Counted from the stretch's first letter, positions 24,348 through 33,700 are shown. The stretch is DNA of 41,067 nt from Prevotellaceae bacterium (GCA_031270845.1 JAISXF010000077.1:1-41067), one strand, 5' to 3'. Numbers and translations are program-made. Notes: a model not told the origin generated them from the letters alone.

Positions 24348-27212
24348 TTAGCCTTTAAACTCCAGTATAAAATCGTTCAGGTTTTCGTCGGGCGCGAGCT
24401 GCAGCTTCTTACGCAGCCGGTAGCGGGCTACTTCAACGCCCCGTACCGAATTGCCGAGAAGCTGTGCAATCTCTTTTGTCGAAAGGTTGAGGCGCAGGTA
24501 GGCGCAAAGTTTCAGGTCGTGCGAGGTGAGCTGCGACGAGCGCTTTTTCAGGTTCCGGAAAAAGCGGTCGTGGATAAGGTCGAAGTTGGCTTCAAAGACT
24601 TCCCAGTCCTTTTTCGTCGAAAGGTTCTGGTTGATGAGCTTGATGATGTTTTTAGTGCTTTTATCGTTCGTGTTCCCGTTCTTTTGCAGTTCCTGCTTGA
24701 GCGTTTCCAGGACATTATTTTTCTGGATAATCGCCATGGCGCTTACGGCAAGTTCTTTTGCTTTGTAAAGCACGTCGGCTTCCAGTTTTTCATTTTTAAG
24801 TTTGATAATCTTCTGTTCTTTCCGTTGCAGTTCTTCCTGCTGTCGTTTTTCTTCCTGCTGCATTATTTTCTGATGCTGCCGCCGCAGCCGGGCGCGCCCT
24901 ACCCCGTATGCTACGAGCAGCAGGCAGAGGCCGGCTATCCCGTAGCCGATATAGGCGGCGTGCCCGGCGTACCACGGGGGCGCAATCACAAAGCGGTAGG
25001 CGGTTTGTGCGATTTGGTCGCCGTTGCCGTCGATGGCTTTCAGGGCGAATACATACTTGCCCGGAGGCAGGCGGGAATATTCCTTTTCATAGTTGGCGGG
25101 CGCCGGCGACCAGTCGTTTTCCAGCCCTTCGAGTTTATAATACAGCTGCTCGCCGGCCGGAGAAAAAGAGGGATATGCAAATATAAACCGCAGGCTGCCG
25201 TACGATGCCGGCAAAGAGGCCTGCTTCGCGCCGGGGGCTAATTTGATATACTGTTGTCTGGTGGTACAGGCTTCGATGGTACGCAGCAGAATGGCGGCCG
25301 GCACACGCGGGCGCTTCGGCTGGTTGCCGTCGAGCAGGGCAAAGCCGCGGTTGAGGCCGATGAACGACAGCCCCCGATTGTTGGTATAGATGCATTCGTT
25401 GTATGTCATCGCCTGTCCCTTGAGTGCATGATGGGAAATCCGGCGGACGATACGGCCGTTTTCGGCATTGTCGAAGGCGATGCAGGCCCATTCGTCGCGG
25501 CAGACAAACCAGTATTGATGCGGCCGGGCGGGAATGATTTTATGCGCGGCGGCAAATTTGCCGAGGGTTTGATTCAGCCGGTCGTAGGGCACAATCGAGT
25601 CGCGGATGTCGTCGTACGTATAGAGTTGGCGGCCGGTGGCAAAGACCATCCGGTTGTTCACTTTAAACAGTTGGATATGGGCGTCGGCGGCGTGCCCGGC
25701 AATCGTATAGCTTTTGCGCTCGTCGATAGCGGTGAGCGACGGGTTGAGCCGCAGCCGGAACAGTCCCTTTTCGATGTGCCCGGCCCAAATGTTTCCCAGA
25801 CGGTCAATCTCAAGATAGCGGACAGGCTCTATAAAATCGGGAACCGTATGCGCATACTGCCATATTGCCTGCCGGTTCTTTTTATAGATTACCAGTTTCG
25901 TATAGGTGCTTTGCAGCAGCACCTCTTCGCCGTCGGACGGAGTAAACAGGCGTAAACAGTAGCCTCCGGTGATGTTCGACACGGGAATCGCCCGCCGGCC
26001 TTCTATCCGGAACGTGCCGGCGTTATGCCCGCACAGCAGCTGTCCGTCCCAAACCGACAGACCCCACACCTGTCCCTGCGTTTCGGGCACGATGGTAAAG
26101 TGCGCCTCGCCGGGGGCGCGTGCATACAGCCCTCTATTTGTACCGAGGTACAGCATGCCCGCATGTTCCATAACGGCATATACCGACTCGACATTATCGT
26201 AATGCCCGTAATAAAAATGCAGCGGCGAATCGACGGCGATGCAGTCGATACCGCGGTCTAATGCCAGCCAGATATTCCCTTCCCTGTCGCAGCACAGCCC
26301 CAGTACCGTATTATTTTGTAATCCGTTCGATTTATGCAGATGCCACTGCTGGCGGCCATGCCGGTCGATGGCTATGACGCCGTTCAGTATCGTGCCGAAG
26401 ATATAGATGGAGTCCTGCATGACTAAGGCGCGGTTAATTTGGGCATCTCGGAGCAGGCGGTCGGCTTCCGCCGGCCAGGGCGTATATGTACGGCCGTCGT
26501 ACAGGTAAAGGCCGTCATGCTGGGTCGCGATAAGCATCCGGCGCCGGTCGAAGGGCAACAGCGCGGCTATCTGTTTTGTTCCGGTAAACTGTTCGCCGCC
26601 GGGGAGCCGTTCGACCCGACCATTATGACACACATAAAGCCCGTCGATGGTGGCGGCATAGAGCCGGTTGTCTATTTTTTCCATGGCCAGACAGGACGAG
26701 GGGAAGACGGTTACCTGCAGCGGCTGCCCGTCGGAATAGGCAAAACAGGCGACAAACGAGCGGAAGATAACCGTATCGCCGGCCAGAATAATCGACCACA
26801 CATCGTCGTTATGCAGGGAATAGGACGTCAGGGAATCGCTGACCGAATGATATTCCAGGTCGTTGAACGCATTGCGCTCCCAGTAGCCGAACTGCTCGAA
26901 TGCCCCGCAGTAAATGCGTTGCGAGAGCGAGTCGTAGATCACCGTCCGCACGCGCCGGCAGCCGGGCAGCTTATGCAATGTCCAGTGTACGCCGTCGAAC
27001 TCAAGCAGGCCGCCGTTGTTGGCCACGTAGATAATGCCCTGCCCGTCCTGTGTAACAGCCCAGTTCTGGTCTGCCGCGCGGTATTGCGAGAGCCGGTAAT
27101 TCGTAATATCGGGATTGTATCCGTACTGCCCTGCGGCGAGCGCAGTCGTTGCGGCAACGAAAAACGAAAGGAAGAAGCCGGCCAGCCGGTATGTGTCAGT
27201 AAACGATTTCAT
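24348..27212 (-). CDS. Membrane-anchored one-component regulator: beta-propeller sensor with LuxR-type HTH
   Basis: A 954-residue protein with an N-terminal signal/anchor (about 1-26). A long periplasmic region contains repeated propeller blades of the 'two-component regulator propeller' type (about 40-640; e.g. GNIWLALDRGID, GNIWAGHIEKGLF). A Y_Y_Y-like Ig domain follows (about 665-743, YYKLEGLENDW...YSRLPPGKY). One transmembrane segment (about 751-773) leads to a charged coiled coil (about 775-820). The C-terminus (about 893-954) is a LuxR/FixJ-type helix-turn-helix (LSTKEIAQLLGNSVRGVEVARYRLRKK in two parts). There is no histidine kinase or receiver domain, so it would sense an external ligand and bind DNA from the membrane. 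Such proteins are common in Bacteroidota next to glycan and surface-protein genes. Its target is not known; the adjacent LRR gene or the SusC locus are candidates. Confidence 0.9.
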   Translation of the reverse strand: MKSFTDTYRLAGFFLSFFVAATTALAAGQYGYNPDITNYRLSQYRAADQNWAVTQDGQGIIYVANNGGLLEFDGVHWTLHKLPGCRRVRTVIYDSLSQRIYCGAFEQFGYWERNAFNDLEYHSVSDSLTSYSLHNDDVWSIILAGDTVIFRSFVACFAYSDGQPLQVTVFPSSCLAMEKIDNRLYAATIDGLYVCHNGRVERLPGGEQFTGTKQIAALLPFDRRRMLIATQHDGLYLYDGRTYTPWPAEADRLLRDAQINRALVMQDSIYIFGTILNGVIAIDRHGRQQWHLHKSNGLQNNTVLGLCCDREGNIWLALDRGIDCIAVDSPLHFYYGHYDNVESVYAVMEHAGMLYLGTNRGLYARAPGEAHFTIVPETQGQVWGLSVWDGQLLCGHNAGTFRIEGRRAIPVSNITGGYCLRLFTPSDGEEVLLQSTYTKLVIYKKNRQAIWQYAHTVPDFIEPVRYLEIDRLGNIWAGHIEKGLFRLRLNPSLTAIDERKSYTIAGHAADAHIQLFKVNNRMVFATGRQLYTYDDIRDSIVPYDRLNQTLGKFAAAHKIIPARPHQYWFVCRDEWACIAFDNAENGRIVRRISHHALKGQAMTYNECIYTNNRGLSFIGLNRGFALLDGNQPKRPRVPAAILLRTIEACTTRQQYIKLAPGAKQASLPASYGSLRFIFAYPSFSPAGEQLYYKLEGLENDWSPAPANYEKEYSRLPPGKYVFALKAIDGNGDQIAQTAYRFVIAPPWYAGHAAYIGYGIAGLCLLLVAYGVGRARLRRQHQKIMQQEEKRQQEELQRKEQKIIKLKNEKLEADVLYKAKELAVSAMAIIQKNNVLETLKQELQKNGNTNDKSTKNIIKLINQNLSTKKDWEVFEANFDLIHDRFFRNLKKRSSQLTSHDLKLCAYLRLNLSTKEIAQLLGNSVRGVEVARYRLRKKLQLAPDENLNDFILEFKG

Positions 27213-27231
27213 GTGTGATTATATTAGAACG

Positions 27232-27239
27232 CAAATATA
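27232..27239 (-). promoter_or_regulatory. -7 box TATATTTG of the propeller/LuxR regulator
   Basis: A perfect TAnnTTTG match on the minus strand, 20 bp before the ATG at 27212. The leader would be only about 13 nt. Confidence 0.65.
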
Positions 27240-27305
27240 GTTATATTTCCCGAACCCGATTTCCTGATTCCGGCCTTCCCAATTCTTATATTTAAAAAAA
27301 AGTTG

Positions 27306-27313
27306 TACCTTTA
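27306..27313 (+). promoter_or_regulatory. Near-consensus -7 box TACCTTTA of the antiporter gene
   Basis: Seven of eight positions match TAnnTTTG. It lies 10 bp before the ATG at 27324, so the mRNA would be nearly leaderless. It is divergent from the regulator promoter about 70 bp away. Confidence 0.5.
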
Positions 27314-27323
27314 CCCGCAAATT

Positions 27324-28859
27324 ATGGGTATAGAACACTTTTTATTAGTCGCAGCAGTATTGCTATTTTTAAGTATCATAGCCGGAAAAACCGGCTATCG
27401 GTTCGGGGTGCCGGTGCTGTTGCTTTTCCTTATAATAGGCATGCTGGCCGGCTCGGAAGGGTTCGGCATACTCCTTTTTGATAATTTCCATGTGGCGCAG
27501 AATATCGGCGTGATAGCGCTGATATGTATCCTGTTTTCGGGCGGTATTGATACCAAATACCACGAAATCCTGCCCATCGCGCGGCAGGGGCTTGTCCTCG
27601 CCACGCTTGGCGTACTGCTCACGGCGCTTATCACCGGCGCGTTTATCTATTTTCTGACCAACTGGTTCTTCCCCACCGTAACGCTGACCTTCCTCGAATC
27701 GCTGCTGCTGGCGTCGGTGATGTCATCGACCGACTCGGCATCGGTGTTTGCGCTGCTGCGCTCGAAGGGGCTGCTGCTGCGCCACCGCCTGCGCCCGCTG
27801 CTGGAGCTGGAAAGCGGAAGTAACGACCCGATGGCATACATGCTCACCATTACCCTGATTTCGATTATCCTGCAGCTGCAGGTTGCGGAAGAAGCGACCA
27901 TTGCCTGGGGCAGTGTGATACTGATGTTCTTTGCACAGCTCGTTATCGGCGCCCTGCTGGGGTTCCTGCTTGGGAAGGTGGCCGTGCGGGTGATTAATAA
28001 AATTAATGTCGATAACGATTCGCTCTACCCGATACTGCTGCTCTCGTGCATGCTGTTTGTATTTTCCCTGACCTATTTCCTGAAGGGCAACGGCTTTCTG
28101 GCCGTCTATGTCGCCGGACTGGTGATGGGCAACAGCAAATTTGTCCACAAACGCACCACGCTGAAGTTCTTCGACGGGCTGGCGTGGCTCTTTCAGATTG
28201 TGATGTTCCTTGCGCTGGGGCTGCTGGTCAATCCTTCGGAGCTGCTGCCGATTATGGGCATCGGTATTGCGGTGGGGATATTTATGATTGTCTTCTCGCG
28301 GCCGGCGGCGGTGCTTATCAGCCTGCTTCCGTTTCGGAAGATGACCTTCAACGACCGGCTCTATGTATCATGGATAGGCCTGCGCGGCGCGGTGCCGATT
28401 ATCTTCGCCACCTACCCGATGATTGCCGGCATACCCCACGCCCGGACGATGTTCAACATCGTGTTCTTTATTACCATCCTTTCGTTAATGGTGCAGGGCA
28501 CGACCGTGTCGTGGTTTGCCCGTCTGCTGGGGCTTTCGAGGCCGGTTAAGGCCAAGCAGCGGATGGCCGATTTCGATGTGGACTTTGCCGACGAAATGAA
28601 ATCGTCGATGATGCAAATCACCGTTACCGATGCGATGCTCCAGAACGGCCATCACCTGATGAACCTCCCGCTGCACGCCCGCGCGCTGGTGGTGATGGTG
28701 AAGCGCGAGGAGAGCTATTTTATCCCCAAAGGCAGTACCGAACTGCGTACCGGCGACAAGCTGCTGCTGATATGCGAAGACGATAAAATACTCGAAGAGA
28801 CCTACAAAATGCTGGGCGCCGAAGTCGCCACGAAAGTAGAAATCGAAGAGGAAGACTGA
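27324..28859 (+). CDS. Potassium(cation)/proton antiporter, CPA1 type with TrkA-C domain
   Basis: A 511-residue inner-membrane antiporter, similar in plan to CvrA/NhaP2. About 12 hydrophobic segments span residues 3-400. These include the early GVPVLLLFLIIGMLAGSEG region, the SSTDSASVFALLRSKG ion-pathway motif and LELESGSNDPMA. The cytoplasmic C-terminus (about 425-500) looks like a TrkA-C ligand-binding domain (ELRTGDKLLLICEDD). It would exchange K+ or Na+ for H+ and help with ion or pH balance. The frame opens at a TTG at 27303, but ATG 27324 matches the family start and the promoter position. The lipid kinase gene follows after 17 bp. Confidence 0.92.
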   Translation: MGIEHFLLVAAVLLFLSIIAGKTGYRFGVPVLLLFLIIGMLAGSEGFGILLFDNFHVAQNIGVIALICILFSGGIDTKYHEILPIARQGLVLATLGVLLTALITGAFIYFLTNWFFPTVTLTFLESLLLASVMSSTDSASVFALLRSKGLLLRHRLRPLLELESGSNDPMAYMLTITLISIILQLQVAEEATIAWGSVILMFFAQLVIGALLGFLLGKVAVRVINKINVDNDSLYPILLLSCMLFVFSLTYFLKGNGFLAVYVAGLVMGNSKFVHKRTTLKFFDGLAWLFQIVMFLALGLLVNPSELLPIMGIGIAVGIFMIVFSRPAAVLISLLPFRKMTFNDRLYVSWIGLRGAVPIIFATYPMIAGIPHARTMFNIVFFITILSLMVQGTTVSWFARLLGLSRPVKAKQRMADFDVDFADEMKSSMMQITVTDAMLQNGHHLMNLPLHARALVVMVKREESYFIPKGSTELRTGDKLLLICEDDKILEETYKMLGAEVATKVEIEEED

Positions 28860-28876
28860 CCGCAAAGAATACCGCT

Positions 28877-29836
28877 ATGGGCGAAGAACGAATCAAGGAA
28901 GCGTGGATGGTGATTGTCAATCCGAAGGCCGGCAGCGGACGGGGGCTTACCGACTGGCCGGTTATTTCGAACCGGATGAACCGCAGCGGCGTCGATTTCA
29001 GCTGCGTATTTACCGAACACAAGTACCATGCCGTCGAACTCACCGTAAAGGCCATCAACGACGGCTACCGCAAGTTGGTGGCCATCGGCGGCGACGGGAC
29101 GATTAACGAAATCGTCAACGGGCTTTTCATCCAGCAGAAAGTGAAGCCGGCAGACGTCTCGCTCGCCGTTATCCCCGCCGGTACGGGCAACGACTGGCTG
29201 CGGATGTTCGGCATCCCCGAAACGTATTCTCAGGCGGTGGAGTCGATAGTCAATCACCGTACCATCCTGCAGGATGTGGGGCTGATTACGTTCTGCGAAA
29301 CGCGGGTCGAACACCGGCGCTACATGGCCAACGTCGCCGGCATGGGCTTCGATGCGATGGTGAACCGCCTCTTCAATCACTTAAAGGACGAGGGACGCTA
29401 CAGCAAGAACATGTACCTGAGCGGGACGTTCCGCACGCTGCTCTCGTACCGCCCGAAACGCTTTACGGTGAAGGTCGATGGCGTGCCGGTCTTCGACGGC
29501 GACGTGCTTTCGGCGGCGGTCGGCATCGGCAAATACAACGGCGGCGGGATGAACCAGATGCCCAATGCCGTGATCGACGACGGTCTGTTCGACATCACCA
29601 TCGTCCGGCACATGAATCCGCTTCGCGTGCTGTATCATTTCCGAAAGCTGTACAACGGGAAGATATACCGCATCTCCGGCGTCATCGCCCGGCAGGGCAA
29701 ACAAATCCACATCGACACCACGCCCGAAAGCCCCATCGAAATCGACGGCGAGGCGATGGGCTATTCGCCGTTCACCTTTGAGCTTATCCCGCGAAGCATT
29801 AAAGTGGTCGTCGGCGCAGAATATGGCATACAGTAA
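28877..29836 (+). CDS. Diacylglycerol kinase-family lipid kinase (YegS-like)
   Basis: A 319-residue soluble or membrane-associated lipid kinase. The catalytic-domain signatures are present: NPKAGSGRG (15-23), the nucleotide-binding GGDGT (71-75) and IPAGTGNDW (99-107). The C-terminal beta-sandwich includes EIDGEAMGYSPF. Members phosphorylate diacylglycerol, phosphatidylglycerol or sphingoid lipids. Bacteroidota make sphingolipids, but nothing here fixes the substrate. It lies 17 bp after the antiporter and is likely in the same transcript. No strong terminator follows. Confidence 0.9.
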   Translation: MGEERIKEAWMVIVNPKAGSGRGLTDWPVISNRMNRSGVDFSCVFTEHKYHAVELTVKAINDGYRKLVAIGGDGTINEIVNGLFIQQKVKPADVSLAVIPAGTGNDWLRMFGIPETYSQAVESIVNHRTILQDVGLITFCETRVEHRRYMANVAGMGFDAMVNRLFNHLKDEGRYSKNMYLSGTFRTLLSYRPKRFTVKVDGVPVFDGDVLSAAVGIGKYNGGGMNQMPNAVIDDGLFDITIVRHMNPLRVLYHFRKLYNGKIYRISGVIARQGKQIHIDTTPESPIEIDGEAMGYSPFTFELIPRSIKVVVGAEYGIQ

Positions 29837-29895
29837 CCAATCTTTGCGCTGAAAATGTATTTTAAAATAATAACAATACATCAAAACCGTACGGG

Positions 29896-29958
29896 ATGAA
29901 GTATGAAGTATGAAGTATGAAGTATGAACTATGAACGATGAACTATGAACTATGAACC
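29896..29958. repeat. Heptad repeat ATGAAGT/ATGAACT x9
   Basis: Nine 7-bp units: four ATGAAGT, then ATGAACT, ATGAACG, ATGAACT, ATGAACT and ATGAACC. Located 60 bp after the lipid kinase stop. No coding potential of note. Confidence 0.93.
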
Positions 29959-30006
29959 GGCATCGGGATTATGTTAGGCGGTTAAGCGGAACGGCCGGGA
30001 GATTTT

Positions 30007-30321
30007 TCGCCATAGGTAGAAAGTGTCTCCGCAATGCTGAGAAATTTTTCGCTGAGAAATTTTTTTCCATAGGGGGAAAGTCGTTTGACAATGTCGAGAG
30101 ACTTTCCCCCATAGGGGGAAAGTCGTTTGACAATGTCGAGAGACTTTCCCCCATAGGGAGAAAGTCGTTTGACAATGTCGAGAGACTTTCCCCCATAGGG
30201 AGAAAGTCGTTTGACGATGTCGAGAGACTTTCCCCCTATGGAAAAAAAGTTGCTCGACGTCGTGGAGAGACTTTCTACCATATGCAAAAAGTTGCTCGAC
30301 GACGTGGAGAGACTTTCCCCG
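30007..30321. repeat. 42-bp palindromic tandem array 4
   Basis: About seven units. AGT reference points at 30079, 30121, 30163, 30205, 30248 and 30290 give spacings of 42, 42, 42, 43 and 42. A degenerate first unit at 30022 is displaced by an extra 15-bp duplication (GCTGAGAAATTTTT repeated). Inner units contain CCCCC-ATA-GGGGG and long inverted arms GGGGGAAAGTC/GACTTTCCCCC. The central units are nearly identical, and the ends diverge. Because 42 is a multiple of 3 the array is open in several frames, giving false reading frames on both strands. Function unknown. Confidence 0.95.
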
Positions 30322-30330
30322 AATAACGAG

Positions 30331-30393
30331 TTCATCGTTCATCGCTCATCGTTATATTCGTAATTCGTAATTCGTAATTCGTAATTCGTAATT
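30331..30393. repeat. Heptad repeats TTCATCG x3 and CGTAATT x5
   Basis: Three TTCATCG-type units (30331-30351), a transition, then five identical CGTAATT units (30359-30393). The array ends 7 bp before the -7 box at 30401, so the expected -33 region lies within it, as at the helicase promoter. Confidence 0.92.
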
Positions 30394-30400
30394 TATTTAC

Positions 30401-30408
30401 TATCTTTG
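30401..30408 (+). promoter_or_regulatory. -7 box TATCTTTG of leader module B / SusC operon
   Basis: A perfect TAnnTTTG match followed by CA, identical to copy A at 24259-24266. The predicted start is near 30415, giving a leader of about 370 nt before SusC. Confidence 0.75.
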
Positions 30409-30431
30409 CAGCATCTTAATTTTATAAACAG

Positions 30432-30569
30432 ATGACAAATGTTCATAACTTTCTAATAAAAAGTGCCGGAAACCCCCGCTTTATACCGGAAAAACCCGTA
30501 GCTTTGTGCTGCGCTGACGCATTCAGCACAGGCGCACAGGCGCACAGGCGCACAGGCGCACAGGCGTAA
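30432..30569 (+). CDS. Small leader reading frame B (45 codons)
   Basis: Begins 23 nt after the -7 box, the same distance as in copy A. Its first 33 codons align without gaps to frame A (22 of 33 identical residues, with several conservative changes such as S/T, L/F, A/V, V/L). Shared elements include LIK-AG, FIPEKP and CADAFST. Codons 34 onward are encoded by the octamer repeat and end in TAA after the last unit. Two codon differences are silent and eleven change the residue, so selection on a peptide is not clear. The reading frame after the repeat differs between the copies. It may be a real peptide, a leader peptide, or chance openness in a conserved RNA. Confidence 0.35.
   Translation: MTNVHNFLIKSAGNPRFIPEKPVALCCADAFSTGAQAHRRTGAQA
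30527..30566. repeat. Octanucleotide tandem repeat CACAGGCG x5
   Basis: Five perfect 8-bp units inside small frame B. Copy A has instead three AGCAC-type 5-bp units at the matching place. Unit gain or loss would shift the frame. Confidence 0.93.
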
Positions 30570-30783
30570 TTATTTCTTAAATCCAAACAATCTTACTGCA
30601 TCCCCGCAGGGCATCCGCTCTTGTCGGGGTTTTGTATGCCTGCCCCGCGCGGGCGCGCCAATACATCTTTTCATAACAGGCAACCGGCGTGTTCTGCATC
30701 GCATCAGCGGCGCCCACACGTCTGCTGCCTGCCTTTTTTTATACAGTTAACCTTTATTTTATTTACCTTAAAAAAACAATCTA

Positions 30784-33700
30784 ATGATGCATGTACTTAA
30801 GAAAACAAACAGACAGCGGTTACTGCCGCTGCTTTTAGTCGGTTCGATGCTTTGTCTGTTCCCTGCGGGCGCGCTGACGGCGCAGCAGGTAACGGTTGCG
30901 GGTCGCGTTACCGACGCCGCGGGCGAGGCGTTACCGTTCGTCAATGTGGTCGTCAAAGGCGCGACACAGGCCGTTCTCACCAACGAGAACGGCGACTACT
31001 CAATCCACGTGCCGGGGCCGGAAACAGTCCTGCAATTCTCTTTTGTGGGCTATGTTACGCAGGAGCTGCCGGTGGGCGACCGGCGAACGATTAACATCGT
31101 CCTCGAAGAGGAGGTCGGGTTGCTCGACGAGATTATCGTCGTCGCCTACGGTACCCAGAAGAAGAGTTCGGTAACGGGGTCGATTGCGACCGTCAAATCC
31201 GAAGCGCTGGCGACGGTAACGGCGCCCAACGTGCAGTCGATGCTGCAGGGGAAAGTCGCCGGGATGCAGGTGCTCAACACGTCGGGGCGCCCGGGCGATG
31301 CGCCGGTGATACGTATCCGCGGCAAAAGCTCGCTCGGCTCCGATGCTTCCATCGAGCCGCTCTGGGTGGTCGATGGCGTGATTATGAACATGAGTATGCA
31401 GCTCAATCCGAATGATATTGATAACATCAGTATTTTGAAAGATGCGACGGCCACGGCGCTCTACGGGTCGCGGGCGACGAATGGCGTGATACTCGTTACC
31501 ACAAAAGGCGGCAAGGCCGGCGATAACCGTATCGAAGCGAGCGCCAAATTCGGCATCGCGACGCAGCATCTCGGAAAATTTAAGCTGATGAACGCCGCCG
31601 AACTCTATGACTATTCGATAGCCATGCAGGGCGCTACCGAGAGCTACCCCTGGCTGCGCGATAAGGACGCCCTGCTCGCGCATGATACCGACTGGTTCGA
31701 TACGGCCACGCAGACCGGCACGTCGCACAACTATACCGTTTCGCACACGCTCGGTACCGAAGGGATGCGGAACTTCCTCTCGGCCGATATGTACCGCGAA
31801 ACAGGCACCGTGCGCGGGTTCACCTACGAACGGTTCAGTCTGCGCGATAATGTTGATGTTAAAGTCAACAACCGCCTCACCCTGCACGGTAAGTTTGCCG
31901 GCAGCTTCCGCCATGACGACAACCGCCAGCACAGCCTCTACAGCGCCATGACATACCTCCCCTGGGATTATCCCTATAATCCGGACGGCACCGTGCGTAC
32001 CGGCAAGGAGAACGGTATCAGTACGGCCGAAGACTGGCACGGCCGCGACGAAAGCAACTACCTTTACAATAATCAGTACGACTACGAAAAGAGCAAAACC
32101 GTCAATGTGTCGGGGACGCTGGGCTTCGACTGGAAAATAACCGACTGGCTCACCTTCGAGTCGAACAATAACATTGAGTTCCGCTTCCGCCGCCATACGC
32201 TTTATTCCGACCCGCGCTCGATAGGCTCGGAAGGTACGGGCGGCACCATCGGCAACCGAACCTACTTAGCCACGACACGGTATGCCAACCAGCTTATCCG
32301 TTTCGGAAAAATATTCGATGGCCTTCATGCCGTCAATGCCTTCCTCGGCTATGAGTTTAACGATTACCTGTACGAAGATACCGACGCCTCGGGACAGTCA
32401 ATACCGGCCGGCGGCGAAGTGCTTAACGTGAGCGCCACGCCACTGGCTACAAAAGGCACAAAGTACGGAAACGCCATGCAGTCGTATTACTTTAACGCCA
32501 ATTACACGTATGATGATAAATATAATGCGCAGTTCTCGTTCCGTCGCGACGGCTCGTCGAAATTCGGCCGCGAGAAACGCTACGGGAACTTCTGGACGGC
32601 TGGCGCCGCATGGTCGGTCGATAAGGAAGCATTTATGAAGAATGTGCCGGCGATCGACTTCCTCAAACTCCGCGTGAGCTACGGGATGATTGGGAACTCG
32701 TCGAGCCTGGGCAATTATTCGTACCTGAGCGTATATGGCCTCACGACACACTATGCCGGTACTCCGGCCTCGTTCCCCAATGTGCTCGGCAACCCCGACC
32801 TGTCGTGGGAAACCTGCTACGAAACCAATATCGCTATCGACACCCGCATCCTGAACCGCTTTAACCTGACCGTCGATTACTATATCAAGAATACTTCGGG
32901 GCTGATTTATTCCCGCAAGCTCAGCTCGCTGACCGGCTATAACAGCCGGTACGAAAACATCGGAGCGGTACGGAATAACGGCATCGAAATCACCTTCGAC
33001 GCCGACATCATCCACCGCGCAGGGTGGCTCTGGAGGGCCGGTTTTAATGTCGGATATAATAAAAATAAGATTACCGAATTAGCCAACAACAATGCCGACC
33101 AGCTGCCCAGCGACACAAGTAACAAACTGTTCCGCGTCGGCGAAGACCGCGACACCTTCTACCTGCCCGAGTGGGCTGGCGTGGATGTCTATACGGGCGC
33201 CCCGCTGTGGTATGCCTACGACGAAAACGGCGCCCGGCGGATTGTTACCGACGTCGCCCAGGCCTCGCGGGTGCTGGCCGGCTCGTCGAACCCGAACTTC
33301 TTCGGCGGCATCCAAACCAGCCTCTCGTACCGGGGAATTACCCTCTCGGCGACGGGGTCGTTCGTTACCGGAAACAAGATATACCACGCCGCCCGACAAT
33401 TCTATGATAACGACGGCGCCTACCCGACCTACAACGGCATGAGCCTCTCGTCGAACAAAAGCTGGGTGCGCTGGGAACGCCCCGGCGACATCGCCACCCA
33501 CCCCCAGGCCATCTCGGGCGGCAATAACCTCTCGAACGAGCCTTCGACACGCTTCCTCGAAGACGGCAGCTATTTCCGGCTCACCAATGTGTCGCTCTCG
33601 TACGACATCCCCGCCGGCCTGCTTAAGAAAATAGGACTCCGGTACGCGCAGCTTTACGTCAGCGGCGAGAACCTCTTTACGCTGACAAAATTCTCGGGCG

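Larger units (their letters stand above)
30416..30582 (+). repeat. Dispersed promoter-linked leader module, copy B
   Basis: The core starts at 30464 (TGCCGGA), exactly 55 nt after the -7 box, as in copy A. About 73 nt are close to identical, including TTTATACCGGAAAAACCCG and GCTGCGCTGACGCATT. Then come five CACAGGCG units and the shared tail AATTATTTCTTAAAT (30568-30582). The core can form a hairpin with TGTGCTG/CAGCACA arms. Differences from copy A include one C-A mismatch in that stem, so base-pair conservation is not proved. Confidence 0.85.

Noticed and set aside
29952-30342. Reading frames with repeats such as GKSFDNVERLSPIG on both strands
   Set aside because: They arise because the 42-bp array is a multiple of three and has no stop; frames are open in several phases on both strands with no promoter or start context.
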